49,510 nt of DNA from Cymbomonas tetramitiformis. Its lineage: Eukaryota; Chlorophyta; Pyramimonadophyceae; Pyramimonadales; Pyramimonadaceae. Position numbers and translations under genes: made by a program. Below the pieces are notes generated by a model that saw nothing but the letters and a program-made list of their open reading frames with translations, was not told the DNA's origin and ran no database searches. Below are positions 20,382 through 31,330 of this stretch, piece after piece. The stretch spans positions 1 to 49,510 of the forward strand of contig LGRX02003690.1 in the NCBI GenBank assembly GCA_001247695.2, given 5' to 3'. The first letter of the stretch is position 1. Every line of letters starts with the position of its first letter.

Positions 20382-21218
20382 ATGAAGCGGTGTGTCTTCC
20401 AGGAAGGAATGGAAAATGATCCTCCTAAAGGCCTCAAGCGATTTAAATATTGCCAAGGAGGGCTTGGGCCTCTCAAGGTGAATGCCGCAAACCAATGCAG
20501 TGCTGAGCTGCAGCCCTTGGCGATGTGCTGTCCCGTCAGCGCAGAGCTGCAGCCCTTGGTGGCTCGTTGCCCCAAAAGCGCTGAGCTGCAGCCCACAGCG
20601 GCGTGCTGCGCATGCACTACCGAGCTGCAGCCCACGACGGAAGCACGCTGCCCCATCAGCAGCACTGAGCTGCAGCCCATGGCGCAAGCATGCTGCCCTA
20701 TCAGCAGCACTAAGACGCAGCCCACAATGCAAGCTCGCGCAGACCCCGCTGCCCCGGCAGCTCGCGCAGACCTCGCTGCCCCTGCGACTCGTGCGGAACT
20801 CGCAGTTCCTGCAGCTCGCATTGGGCTCGCTACCCCGGCGGCTCGCGCAGACCTCGCTACCCCGGCGGCTCGCGCAGACCTCGCTGCCCCTGCGGCTCGC
20901 GCAGACCTCGCTGCCCCAACAGCTCGCGCAGAACCCCTGCTGCAGTGTACCCACGCGACACCATGTCCCGCAAGGGCTGTGCTGGGAAGGCACGAGAACA
21001 CCGCGCAGGAAGGAGTTTCGGCGTCCAGTACACAAGGCATGGGGTCAGCCCAAGCGGTATACGCGATCCCGCGCACCTTGTTGCACCACCTGTTATGTGG
21101 GCTGAAGTTGGAAGAGCGCATGAGCGAGGAAAGCGCAGCGGCAGTCATCGACCTCATCGCCACCTTGACAGCGCAGACGGACGAGTTCCCGATGCAGGAA
21201 CAAGATACTGGGGTCTAA
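20382..21218 (+). CDS. repeat-rich protein, 279 aa, of a second LTR element
   Basis: I start at the ATG at 20382, because residues before it overlap the opposite-strand remnant. The N-terminal 35 residues are charged. Residues about 38-115 hold five degenerate copies of an AELQP-containing repeat with Cys. About 115-185 hold 9-residue repeats of the type ARADLAAPA. The last 70 residues are non-repetitive and helix-like (LLHHLLCGLKLEERM...). It is followed by tandem repeats, a polypurine tract at 21547-21560 and a possible LTR, so it is likely the 3'-most ORF of a plus-strand LTR element. The function is unknown. The repeats are low-complexity and could be non-coding satellite that happens to be open. 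Confidence 0.4.
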   Translation: MKRCVFQEGMENDPPKGLKRFKYCQGGLGPLKVNAANQCSAELQPLAMCCPVSAELQPLVARCPKSAELQPTAACCACTTELQPTTEARCPISSTELQPMAQACCPISSTKTQPTMQARADPAAPAARADLAAPATRAELAVPAARIGLATPAARADLATPAARADLAAPAARADLAAPTARAEPLLQCTHATPCPARAVLGRHENTAQEGVSASSTQGMGSAQAVYAIPRTLLHHLLCGLKLEERMSEESAAAVIDLIATLTAQTDEFPMQEQDTGV

Positions 21219-21334
21219 AACCCTCAGGGCGCAAAGCAGCACAAGACCCGCAGAGCGAGAGGAGTACCAAGGCTACATAACCGTTTAAGCGTTGGCAGCG
21301 TAATTCGGGAATGGGGCTTCGGGAAACCTCCAGC

Positions 21335-21465
21335 GCGGAAGGGGACTCAGACCCAAGGACTGGGGGGCACGGGACCCAAGAACCCGGGGCTTAGAAGCCA
21401 AGGGGACTCGGACCCAAGGACTGAGAGGCACGGGACCCGAGAACCCGAGGCTTAGAAGCCAACAT
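21335..21465. repeat. GGACTC/GGACCC tandem repeat
   Basis: Two to three copies of a unit of about 66 bp with GGACTCGGACCCAAGGACTG, GGCACGGGACCC and GGCTTAGAAGCCAA. Confidence 0.75.
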
Positions 21466-21546
21466 CACTGTACATGCTTGTTGATCCCCAGACAATGTAA
21501 ATACAGGCGAACACTAAACGCTAGCGAGGACGTAAGCGCGCGCCTA

Positions 21547-21560
21547 AAAGGGGGGGAGAG
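21547..21560 (+). other. polypurine tract
   Basis: AAAAGGGGGGGAGAG-type tract directly before a TG that could open an LTR. This is the usual plus-strand primer site of LTR elements. Confidence 0.5.
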
Positions 21561-21561
21561 T

Positions 21562-22255
21562 TGTGCTAGGGTAAGTCACGAGACAGAATGACAGACGTGT
21601 CAGAATGACGAGTGACTGGCACTATGACAGTCACCAATGACAGGCATTTATATGACCAGATGACGAGAGTGTCTGACAGAAATGACTGACAGAAATGCCT
21701 GACCGCCGAAAGTGAGCTTTGGTGGGAAAACCAGCAGTCAGAATTGGAGGGAACGCTGGGAGACCTCCAATATTGCCGAGTCAGCACAGTTATAATTATT
21801 CAGAGTGATATGGAGTGGGCTGGAATGATTGATAATGAAACTGGTCTAGTCGGCAGATTCTATGATGTGACAGATCGAGTTCTCATGAAGCATGATGGGA
21901 CCTGACAAGAGTCGACATCGAGTTATGTTCGAAAGTTCGAGATCTGAAAACCATAGCATAAGGCAGCCGAGCAGGCTGAATGAATCAGTTTGAAAATAGT
22001 TACGGTTGACAGCCACACCTGGTTGTTGGTAACTTCGACATTAAAGAGTTAAAAGATCCGATTCATATATATCATGCTTACAGCAATATATCTCCTTGTA
22101 GGACTGTGAACTAGGTTCCCTTCCTGCGTTGCATTGTATCCGATATTATCCATGTACTGTCTGTACATCCTATGATCATGGCATCATATTACCTGTAAGT
22201 GAACATTTGCTTACATACCTGAGTGTGAGACTGGTTCAGTCCTCACACCCCGAAC
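21562..22255 (+). mobile_element. putative LTR, about 694 bp
   Basis: Begins TGTGCTAGGG after the polypurine tract. A matching end CCCGAACA lies at 22255, exactly where AT-rich virus-like sequence begins. The boundary is inferred from TGT...ACA ends and the composition change, since no second copy is present in the window. It contains a TGACAG-rich stretch at 21580-21700. No gene within. Confidence 0.35.
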
Positions 22256-22370
22256 AATCTTCATAATGTTCACTTCTTGTTCTTGATGGTATGGATCGAT
22301 TCATACTTCCTATTTCTTTTATAAAACTCTTTTCTAAAACATCTAATTCTTTTTTATTATCACACGATAC

Positions 22371-22590
22371 TTATTTAATCGATTCTATTTTCAAACAATC
22401 TTTTCCATAATCTTTTATCAATGTTTTCATTATCGGGTTTCTACATTCAGCGATATGATTACTAAATCTACGTTTCAAAGATTGTGTCGTTGCTCCAATA
22501 TATATTGAATCATTGATATTGTTTGTTATTTTATATATTTTTGAACAATGATATATATATTCATAATATAATTCTCCGTAATATTAATGT
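22371..22590 (-). pseudogene. GIY-YIG nuclease N-terminal fragment
   Basis: Minus-strand translation gives the GIY-YIG core: a strand, then DSIYIGATTQSLKRRFSNH, in which YIG, the Arg after LK and the His are the expected positions. It ends after IKDYGKDCLKIESIK at a TAA (22371-22373). Upstream the frame stays open for about 20 codons without an ATG. The fragment is far shorter than a full homing or viral GIY-YIG protein. GIY-YIG enzymes cut DNA and are frequent in algal giant viruses and their parasites. It points away from a second GIY-YIG gene at 22654. Confidence 0.62.
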
Positions 22591-22653
22591 ATAAAACTAA
22601 ACGCATACATACGTGCATTCTAATATGAATAAAATTATATAATTGTTATAATA

Positions 22654-23104
22654 ATGAAATATTGCGATAAAGTAAATATTGATGACATCGTAAATGAAAA
22701 GACACCTGGTATTTATGCATGGACTTTTGATGATTATTCAAATACAGGTCATAACAAAAGATATAAGGTGAAAATTGGATTGGGCAGTGATATATGTCGA
22801 CGTTTATATGATTATCATACAGCACATCGTTCCTGATGGCGTTTGGATTTTATGTTTGATGGAAGTAAAGAAACGTGAAGATTTGTCGATTGTCGAAAAA
22901 GCTATACATGATAATTTGAAGAACAAGAACTTTTTTTTATTATCAAAGTCCTACACGTAAATTGAACAAAGGAGAATGGTATCTGACAACCGCCAAACAA
23001 ATATATAATGCTTTCAAAGAAGTGTATGATACAACGAAATATAAAAAGCTTATCGCGAAACCACCAATAAGACCCAAACCAAGAAATCCAAATGATCGAA
23101 ATTG
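22654..23104 (+). pseudogene. GIY-YIG/T5orf172-type gene with two frameshifts
   Basis: The first frame (22654-22836) has GIYAWTFDD and, after a spacer, KVKIGLGSDICRRLYDYHT, the pattern of the T5orf172/MUG113 branch of GIY-YIG domains. The sequence then shifts frame near 22830 (next part reads EVKKREDLSIVEKAIHDNL) and again at a poly-T run near 22930 (third part reads RKLNKGEWYLTT and ends with a Lys/Pro-rich tail at 23104). The GEWY motif late in the domain fits the family. Two shifts show decay. Intact, it would be about 150 aa. AT-rich codon use matches 1-4395 and differs from the host genes. Confidence 0.65.
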
Positions 23105-23258
23105 AATTCATTTCGAATCGACCCGAATCAAACTTTGAATGTTTTTATTACACGTATAACTGTAATCTGGAAAGAGATATAAATTGGCTGAGATAATTTT
23201 TGATAATTTTGTGAAAATTATCATCAAGTCAGCGGAAACACGGGATTGTTTCTAATAC

Positions 23259-23525
23259 CGTGTCAGCAAATATTTATCATATATTTTTTAATGCTCGTAC
23301 GGTAATCATATCATCATATCATCATATCAGCATATCATCATATCATCATATCATGGATTGTCATTACCGTGTGAGCGAATATTTATTATATATATTTAAT
23401 GCTCGTGCGGTAATCTTCTTCTTAACACTGTAATTGCCGTATTGGCATTATTTACTGTCTTAGATTAGATATTTACCGTATCATCGAATATTTATTATAT
23501 ATATTTAATGCTCATACGGTAATCG
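23259..23525. repeat. three tandem hairpin units, period about 105 bp
   Basis: Each unit reads TACCGTRTNANCRAATATTT, an AT core, then TTTAATGCTCRTRCGGTAAT. The ends (ATTACCG and CGGTAAT) form an inverted repeat. Between units lie ATCATATC microsatellites. Confidence 0.75.
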
Positions 23526-23560
23526 TTTTATTCATCATCATCATCGCTATCGGTAAATTA

Positions 23561-23712
23561 AACATTTCAAAATTTATATTTTGATTCCACCCGAATCAAA
23601 CATTTCAAAGTTTATATTTTGATTCCACCCGAATCAAACATTTCAAAATTTATATTTTGATTCCACCCGAATCAAACATTTCAAAATTTATATTTTGATT
23701 CCACCCGAATCG
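23561..23712. repeat. 38-bp tandem repeat, four copies
   Basis: Unit AACATTTCAAAATTTATATT plus TTGATTCCACCCGAATCA. The copies differ by single bases. A partial unit (cgacccgaatcaaac) follows the GIY-YIG pseudogene at about 23117. Confidence 0.85.
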
Positions 23713-23819
23713 AACATTTATATACGTAAATTAAATCGCGATCCTAAAGTTAAAATTTGTTGCCCGCAAATTTCAGGTTTATATGTAATTGCGGCGTATT
23801 CATACGCCGTACCTTACAG

Positions 23820-24105
23820 CACCAAGGTGACACGTGTCGCAATATTATTGGTCCACTTCATACGCCGTACCTTATAGCACTACTACGTATTACGCCGTAT
23901 ATGCCAGGGACATATGTGATAACCAGTGACACGTAGGAGACCATAGGTCTTGAAATCCACGTCACCATACCACCTCGTGGACCACTTGGAATGTAACATT
24001 TTTGCCACGTGTCTTTGATCGCAGCCGCCCTTTGGCTGCGTTGCGACACGTGGACGAAATGCTGCATTCTAATTGGTCCACGTTGACGTGGTATGCTGAC
24101 GTGGA
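23820..24105. repeat. ACACGTGTC / ATTGGTCCA inverted and direct repeats
   Basis: Two direct copies of CATACGCCGTACCTTA (about 23800 and 23858). An inverted repeat brings CACGTGTC (about 24006) against GACACGTGG (about 24046), with GCAGCC/GGCTGC as an inner stem. Looks like a decayed foldback element. Confidence 0.55.
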
Positions 24106-24138
24106 TAAGAGACCATGCCAACGGGGGGAAAGCATTAC

Positions 24139-24592
24139 CTGGTTCGTGGAAGCCGGCGCAGGAGGGGCTGGAAGGACGGTCTCCATGCCCGTGCTTTTCG
24201 CCTTCTTAGGCACCGGGCTTTTCGAAGGAGAGTGGACAGGCTGACTGGTAGGCAGAGGGCTGTGCGGAGGCGAGTGCGCAGGCAGGTTGTCCGCCGACTG
24301 CAACGGTCTGCGGGCAGGCGAAACATTCCGCTGACCAGAGGAAGGCTTGAAAGGTTGACGAACGCGAGAGTCATCTCCGGTCTGCACCCCCACATGAACG
24401 AACCCGGTGAAAGTGGCGAACGTGGTGGGAAATCAGGAATCACAGAAAAGCGACCTGCAGGTTTTCGTGTGACCATTCCTCGGAAATGTCAAAAGCTTGA
24501 ACCGCTGGAACGAAAGGACTGGAGTTGCCACAATACAACTGCACAGCGCGTAAAACGCGCTCGTGCATTGGCCAGTCGTTTTCAGAGTTCAT
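24139..24592 (-). CDS. spliced host gene, two exons identified
   Basis: Exon 1 (24592 down to 24455) starts at an ATG and encodes 46 codons beginning MNSENDWPMHERVLRAV, ending HENLQ at CTGCAG|GTCGCT. A 73-bp intron ends GGGGGTGCAG. Exon 2 (24381 down to 24139) is 81 codons in the same phase: basic at first, then Ser/Pro-rich with SPPHSPLPTS and KSPVPKKAK stretches, ending ASTNQ at AACCAG|GTAATG. Both junctions are phase 0. The second exon looks like a disordered region with SP sites that could be phosphorylated. I cannot find the third exon; the sequence beyond is repetitive. The family is unknown. Confidence 0.55.
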
Positions 24593-24599
24593 TGCAGGG

Positions 24600-26330
24600 T
24601 GCGAGAGAAATGTTCTGAAAGAAAATTAATTAACGAAGGATGTAGAAGTCGCAGACACGCACTGAAGGAGGAAACAACGGGCAGGTCACCTTAAAAACAA
24701 ATTCCGCTGCGAAAAATATCTAGAGGATTGCCGGCTCCTCTAGAACACGTCCCATATCCAGCGCTGCGCTGGAAGATGCCAGCGCACAACATGCGGACAG
24801 TCTGGCGGGCGGAAGAAATATCCAGGGGGGCGGGACGGATCTGGCGGGAAAGTGGTCATGGAGAATGCGAAAAATATACTTTGCGAGCGTAAAAGGCCGC
24901 TGACAACGGGCCCGAAGAAGTGTTTTTAAAAAAAGTACTGTCTGACAGGTATGTGGAGACAGTTGCGGCGGCTTGAACTATGAGGAGTTCTTTAGGATGT
25001 GGTTCAAAAATACTTTGACGTGATCCGCATGTTGCCATCGATGACCCCGCTCATGTGGGATGCCGATTAGTTGTCATGATCCGGAGCTCGGGTGGGATGT
25101 GCGATTATTCGATGGAGGTCACATGTCTGGATGGCGCAACCGTGTCTCGGTACAGGTGTAAAATGGGACAGTATCTCAGAGGTCGAGGGGACGGTATATA
25201 CCCTCCCGTCTCCGACGGAGGGCCCATGCGCCCTTTAATCACACATGAAGATAGCGGATGAAGACCGAGGAAGTGATGCTCCCAGAATGAAAGTTGATGA
25301 CAGTGTTTCGGGTGTGGCATTCAACTGTGACACTGTAATCTTTGTGCGACGAAAGAAATCACCGTGTCGCAAATACCATGCCATGTCAGCATGTTGCGAA
25401 AGCCTGTATTCAGTCGCATCGCATTAGTCGCGACGACGCCACACTTAAGGGGTTTTTGTGGTGCAGTTTTTTAATTTGTCAATATATAAATCGAAACGGA
25501 TCGCGTCGCTGATTGGCGTAGCCAGCGTCTGCAAACCATCTATATTTTGTCGTGCGATCCCTTTTCCTTGTCGTCCCATATTCATGGTGCCTATCTCAGG
25601 TGCTCGCACTTCTTATTGGCGGTTACGCGCGATCGGTCGAAAATATCTCATGTAAGCCACCCTGAAATCTGTAGCACGTGCTCCTTCTACGTGCACAGTC
25701 AGCTTATGGTATTTCGCGTGTGACCCATATTCATGGAGTTTATTTAATCTCATGGCTTCTCTGATCGGTCGGAAATATTTTTTATACGCCATCTGAAATC
25801 TGTCGCGCTGATAAGTTCTGCATGAATATCCATAATTCGATACTACGCCCAGGAATATTCTATGCGTCTCTGATTGGCGGCAATGCTCGATCGATTTATA
25901 TAACTCTCCGGCTAGCCATATAAAGGTGACCGGTGTGGACTGCAACATAATTATATATGGGCGGTTACTCCCGATCTGTCGGGGAAATCACACTGTTTCC
26001 GTAAAAAGGGGCCCAAAAAAGTTAAGCGCCGTGACACTTGAGACAGTTCTGGTAGTATCGTGTATGTCGATGTCACTTTTTTCAGGAAAACCTGTTTCGC
26101 TCCTATAAGGGAAACGCAGGACCTTGCAGCATTTTTTTGAAAAGGCTGCGAACCGTCGTTGTATAATGTTGCGTATAATCTGACCTTTTTGCGACACGAC
26201 AGAAAACATACCCCTCGCGACAAAAGAAAGGCGCTTCCTATCGGGCCTTGATTGGGCAGTCGCAGTGGATTGCATGGTCTTCCCGACCTGACATAATGGT
26301 GCCAATGTCTGCACTGTCTAAATTCAATGT
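24600..26330. other. no gene; diverged direct repeats at 25500-25930
   Basis: No protein-like frame. CCCATATTCATGG followed by CGATCGGTCG(A/G)AAATAT and CTGAAATCTGT occurs twice (about 25575-25680 and 25725-25810), with weaker copies of the TGATTGGCGG piece at about 25509 and 25871. Period about 150 bp. Confidence 0.5.
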
Positions 26331-26337
26331 TGTCTGC

Positions 26338-26780
26338 AGACTTTGATGCACTCAAGAGGGTGCTCAGATATCTGAAGGGCACCCTAGACTATGAGATGGT
26401 GCTCCGGGAAGTGGCAGCACGGGGGTGGGTGTCGGGAGTGAAATTCCACTCTTAATATATACTGATGTAGACTATGTTGGGTGTAAACTGACGAGGTCAT
26501 TCAATCTGGAATTGCGGTGTACCTCTGTGGAAGTCTGGTAATAATCTCTTTGATCATTCAGAAGTCGGTGCCTCTATCAACCACCGAAGCCGAGAAAATC
26601 GCAATGTCGGATGGGGCACAGGAGGTGAGGTGTATATCCTGAACCTACTGCAAGCCATGGTGAAGATGATCACCCCCGTGCCGATGTACAACGATAATCA
26701 AGGTGTTATATTCACTTGGCTTCGGACTATGTGAATAATCACAGATCCAACCAGCACATCGAGGTGAGGAACTTGTATGT
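26338..26780 (+). pseudogene. decayed Ty1/copia pol fragment (RNase H)
   Basis: Conceptual translation with several shifts shows the copia signature in order: DALKRVLRYLKGTLDYEM; YTDVDYVGC (the RNase H Asp strand); a QKSVPLSTTEAEK segment corresponding to the usual SSTEAEY motif; then MYNDNQGVI and RSNQHIEVRN (compare RTKHIDVRYH). Stops and frameshifts (for example near 26450, 26530 and 26730) disrupt it. RT and integrase are absent, so it is a 3' remnant. No LTR was found beside it. Confidence 0.8.
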
Positions 26781-26799
26781 TTGACATCAGACGTGTGCG

Positions 26800-27845
26800 G
26801 AACAACAGTCGTAGTGCAAGTGTGGAGCGCATTACTCAATACCACAGCTTACACGCAGCAGGGTGTCCAACGACAACGGCAACGGCAACGGCAATCCAAC
26901 AGAGTTGATGTTGGGGGCGCACACGGCCAGAAGGAAGCAATTCAGTCTCTCATTCTCAAGCCCTTGAGATAACCCTTTGGGACTACAGACGTTTCGTGAG
27001 TGGACAGCTCTCTTGAGACCACGCTTTGGGGCAGGCAGGGAGCAAGGTGGTGGTTCTGAGCGCAGGCTTGATGGTGGGGAGATGATTCGAGTAGCTCAAG
27101 GGGTAGGGGTAAACCAGCTTCGGTGCCATAGCATCAATGCATAGGCACTGCAAGGGGCACTCAATTGGCCAAGGGAGGGTTAGGGGGTCCCGTTGTCTAC
27201 CAGTGAGCTTCGGGAAATCCGGATGAGTGTCCCAAATTGTGTGCCGAATCCTTGGAACTCATGCACACATCTTAACTCCAACATGCACACATCTTAACTC
27301 CAACATGCACACATCTTAACTCCAACACTTTGAAATCTCCACCTCGCCACTCTTAATCATAGAATTCATAGTTCCATTACCATCAAATGAGGATCACACT
27401 TATAGGCACGGGCGGCGGTATTGACAATATGTGGATCTACACCCTGCAAAGCAAGTTCTTCAACGATCTCTTTATGGTTGTTAATCAACGCCTGTCCACA
27501 CCCAATATATGAAGCAATGAGATGTTTCTCCAGAAAATATCACGCATGCAACAGAACCGGAAAGACGAATGGGAGAGTCGGATTGAAAAGTAAACGTAGC
27601 CACGTATCAAAATAGGATGGTGCAGGAGTGTGCAATGTTGGAGTAAGTGGCATCGACAACCGTTGATTGAGAATTATTTTGTCGGAATTACAAGGTAAAA
27701 TAAATAGGAACATGTCTGGCTGTGTCCTGCAGAGGTGGGGTGTGTGGAGAAACCATCTTCCATTTTGACATCTGACTGCCATAGATGGTGTGCGGAGAAA
27801 ATACGACCCACAACCCGAGGGATTTGGATGACAACTGGGGAGAGC
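26800..27845. other. no gene seen; small tandem repeats
   Basis: Contains a GGCAAC microsatellite at about 26875-26895 and three copies of a 22-bp unit ATGCACACATCTTAACTCCA at 27261-27328. No convincing reading frame. Confidence 0.5.
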
Positions 27846-27847
27846 TT

Positions 27848-28033
27848 TTAAACCTTATGCATTGCTGTGGTTTTGGCATCGTCTTCTAGATTTGGGTTTA
27901 TCCCAATCTTGTGGATAAGATACTTCGCCACCTTGATATGTCCGGCATCTGCTGCCAAATGCAGAAGGTTTCGGTTCCCTTTATCCCTCCACTCCCGCAA
28001 CTTCTGTGATGCCTGTAGTTCATCACAAGTCAT
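27848..28033 (-). CDS. ankyrin-repeat exon
   Basis: A 61-codon minus-strand ORF. It contains a clear ankyrin unit, NLLHLAADAGHIKVAKYLI, followed by GINPNLEDDAKTTAMHKV, the beginning of a next repeat with TAMH in place of TALH. The ATG is preceded by an in-frame stop, and a TTTTTGCAG acceptor-like sequence lies upstream on that strand, so it may be an exon of a longer gene or a fragment. The frame stops just as the second repeat begins. Ankyrin repeats bind proteins and occur in both host and giant-virus genes. Its composition is more like the host regions. Confidence 0.55.
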   Translation of the reverse strand: MTCDELQASQKLREWRDKGNRNLLHLAADAGHIKVAKYLIHKIGINPNLEDDAKTTAMHKV

Positions 28034-28788
28034 GGTTAGAACCTACATTTGCAATCCTGCAAAAACGAAAATGGCAAGGCAGATACGTGAGCTTTTGATA
28101 CACAGGAATCGGCTACAAGCTTCAAGTTTGATTTGAATTGCGGTCAGTGCCGAAAAAATATCACGCTGAGAAGAGTCTTAGTGGAAAACCTGCAGGAGAA
28201 ACGACAAGCTATACAAGGTCAAATCAGACTCAGCTCACCTCATGGCCAGTATTGTCTGCGAGCGTCCGAAGGAGATATTCTGAGCCGAGCTTCAGGCACA
28301 ACTTAGTCAAGCTCCAAACCAGCCTGTCTTTCAACAGGCGATATGTTTGAAACCGCATTCGCCAATCCTGTTTGTACATGGGTTTCAAGCAACTTCCCGC
28401 TGATCAGCAACGATGTGGTAGCTGTGCGCAATACCCTTTGAACAGTGCAAACGGCATTTAATTTTCATACAATAAAAGTTCCGCTTTGCATAAGCTGAGA
28501 ATCGTCTTTGGTCTCCAACGATAAGGATAAGGCTGCTTTCGGAAAGTGCTGACGATATGCTGCCTGAGCGAGCTACGAAAGCTTCTTAAGAAAGCGTAGC
28601 ATGCTTCAGTAAGTTACTATGGGATGCTATGTCAGCCATGGGATTCGGCCTAAGTAGTATGGCGACAGCTAGTGTCTCAGTACGATTCAAGCGTCCGTCT
28701 TTAAGAGCGCTGCAGCGGCCTCTGGTGTCTGCCTTTCGAGACAGGTGTCCTGGTCCCGCTGCCAAGCTGACCTCCTAGTTTCTCTCGT
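28034..28788. other. no gene seen
   Basis: Mixed-composition sequence without a protein-like frame or notable repeat. Confidence 0.4.
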
Positions 28789-29012
28789 GAAGATGCAGTC
28801 GTCAAGGCACCAACCGGAAGGTCTTCTGCCTGTGCTAACTTATTGGGTTGACGCGACGCACCGAAGATGCAGTCGTCAAGGCACCAACCGAAAGGTCTTC
28901 TGCCTGTGCTGAACTTATTGGGTTGACGCGACGCACCGAAGATGCAGTCTTCAAGGCACCAACCGGAAGGTCTTCTGCCTGTGCTAACTTATTGGGTTGA
29001 CGCGACGCACCG
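28789..29012. repeat. 75-bp tandem repeat, three copies
   Basis: Units start GAAGATGCAGTCGTCAAGGC at 28789, 28863 and 28938. The middle copy has one extra base. On the minus strand they read as 25-residue repeats with AQAEDLPVGAL and ASSVRRVNP, open over 68 codons; a short exon is possible but unproven. Confidence 0.85.
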
Positions 29013-29572
29013 TTGCGATCCGTGTCGCGTTGAGCCACAACGTGAAGTACTTAAAGAGCTCTTTGTTTGTCCAGACGATGAGAGTGGTGTTAAGGATCTT
29101 CCTTTTCCTCTCCCGAGCCGCCTTCTTTTCCGGCGTGAGCGCCTGCGCTGCCCAGGGCCAGCATCAAGAGGCCCACAAGGCACGGCCAACCGTCGTGCAA
29201 ACGCTCGCACACCGTCATCAAGTCGAGCACTAGTCGAAATCATTGAAGGCCACTCGAGCAGAGTCGTTCCCTAGTTACTCGCGCACTGCATCCTGCCAGT
29301 GCTCGGGCGAAAATATCCATCTTGACCGGCTGACTCGGGGGACGGTTCACGTTCAAGTCCCAAGAAAAGCGCATTGTACCATACAAGGAAGTGGCATTCT
29401 CCTTCTCACAACCGCGATATGTCCAAAGCTGGAATTTTCGGACCCGCTCGCGAGTTCGGGTTCGTGAACGCAAATACCTTAGGTGACGGTGCACGATGGG
29501 TCGAGCATTTTGGGCGTCGCATTGGCACTTATCCTTAGCGCTCCATAGGCAAGGGGGTCTAGGAGTGCTCAC

Positions 29573-29725
29573 CTCCTGTTTCCAGACCCTGAAGCACTTC
29601 GCCATGGTCTGTATCATGAGCTTGCCCACCATGTCACGCATCGCCATCGGCCAGTTTTCTTTCTGCATTATCTTGACGATGACTAGACTTTCCTTGTGGC
29701 GCGCTCTCTCCGCAGCGCTGTATTC
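29573..29725 (-). CDS. candidate internal exon, 51 codons
   Basis: The minus-strand segment starts after a CCAG acceptor and ends CAGGAG|GTGAGC, a strong donor. It is open in phase 0 (EYSAAERARHKESLV..., MRDMVGKLMIQTMAKC, FRVWKQE). The sequence is helical and amphipathic with a spaced Trp, like coiled-coil or Sfi1-type repeats, but I cannot assign a family. Neighbouring exons were not identified. Confidence 0.35.
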
Positions 29726-29743
29726 CTGGCTCTGGCAACCCAA

Positions 29744-31278
29744 GCCGCAGCGCCCAGCTGAGTCGCGAACCTGGGGAAGCGAGCGGGCATGCGCAATTTC
29801 AGGAAAATTCAGGAGGTTTATCTTGTGTTGGGCTATCTTGAATGCCGGCTCGCTTGAAAATCGCCGATTGCAGTCACCTCGAGCGTCGTTCTAGCTCACT
29901 GTTTCCAGCCGGAACTTAGTGTAATGTAACTCGAACGTAGTGAGCCCCGAGCCGCGCACCTGAATGGTTTGCAGTAAGGTTTTGGTGGTCGACATTTCGT
30001 TAACCGTCTGCATTTCGCAGAAAGAAATCTCCTCGGACAAGTGAAGCTCGTCAGCTGCATAGTCAGAAGCTAAGGGGTGACGTGCGGTGCTCAACCCTCT
30101 CCCGCGTGAGCGCGGAGGTGAAATCCAACTCGAGCCCTTGGAGAGCTCAAACTCGTTGAGGAATGATGCGCTTGCGTCTTGACAAGGCTGCATACAGCAA
30201 ACGCAGTGCTTCCAGGTATCACCATCATTCTTAAGGCATAATAGAGGCGCATTCGGCAAACACAGTGCTCCCGGTTGTGTGACCGTCCTTTTGGCATGAG
30301 GCATAAGAGACGGAGGACGTGCACTAAGGCGTTCCCTGTGCGAACTCATCCATCAGACATGCAGCAAAGAGCTAGGTTCCGCAGTGTTGCACACACCGAT
30401 GCTCCGTTCTTCACACGGTTTGAAACGCTGGGCTCGGCGTTTCTTTGCTGGTTGGTGTGCAAGTCAAGGTTTTTCAACAATGCCCAGCGTTCAGGATTTA
30501 TGCGCGTGCCACTTTTTCTTGGTGCGGGTGCCGCAGCACTGGCGCCTTCGCGGTCGAGAGTCACTATTCTAGTCATCTCGGACCAATCACCCAAATGTTA
30601 GTCTTGAGGGAGCGTCGCAACCTCAGTTTAAACTCAGTGACTCGGTGCTCAAATTGGCCAACTACGGTGGCTCGGTGTCTCATCCCACTCGTCAGAGGGG
30701 ATCTCACACCCGCGTCTTGTTGCGGGAAGCGAGAAGCGAACAGTTTACACTCAAGCTTGCAAACGTTCTACCTTTCACCCCCCTGGATTCAAAGCTAATA
30801 GATACCAGCCGCATTCCAGGTTTGCTAGTTGTGAAGGCTAGATGAATACATGCAGGTTACGTCTCGCACTGAAGAGGTATTTACTGTTTCATCCTGTCAG
30901 TAACACGCTGAACGATGAGTGAACCTGCAAGATCCAGGGTCCGCGTATTTGCGAAGCCACGTAGAGAAACCTATTTCTCGCTGCACTCAAGCTGAGATTG
31001 ATGCGACTATAAACAAGAATATAGCTATAACCATTTTTTTGGCCGAAAGATTAAGATCCTGAGACATACCCACATAGAAACAAGAAAGGCAAAAGAGCAC
31101 TCTAATAATGAAATTCACAATATTTGTTTTGCATAACATTCGACCATCCGATCCAAATCGTTCATCGTAAATTTCGTAATATGCGAAGATCCAAGATGCG
31201 ATCACGGAACACGGACAATGTCACAGCCGAGCCATTCGATCTAGCGACCGATACAGGCGCAGGCCTACAGCTGACATG
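29744..31278. other. no supportable gene
   Basis: A degenerate direct repeat at about 30185-30305 (GCAAACGCAGTGCT / GCAAACACAGTGCT, each near GGCAT[AG]A). Several ORFs of 60-150 codons overlap on both strands without protein-like composition. Confidence 0.4.
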
Positions 31279-31330
31279 ACAAGATGACATGACATGACAT
31301 GACATGACATGACATGACATGACATGACAT
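31279..31330. repeat. TGACA pentamer satellite, about 10 copies
   Basis: A perfect TGACA/CATGA run, reverse orientation to the arrays near 4403 and 7725. Confidence 0.9.

Noticed and set aside
20318..21163. Minus-strand ORF of 281 codons opposite the repeat-rich protein
   Set aside because: Produced by the same 27-bp repeats read backwards, with Ala/Ser/Arg shadow composition. The strand choice is supported by the downstream polypurine tract.
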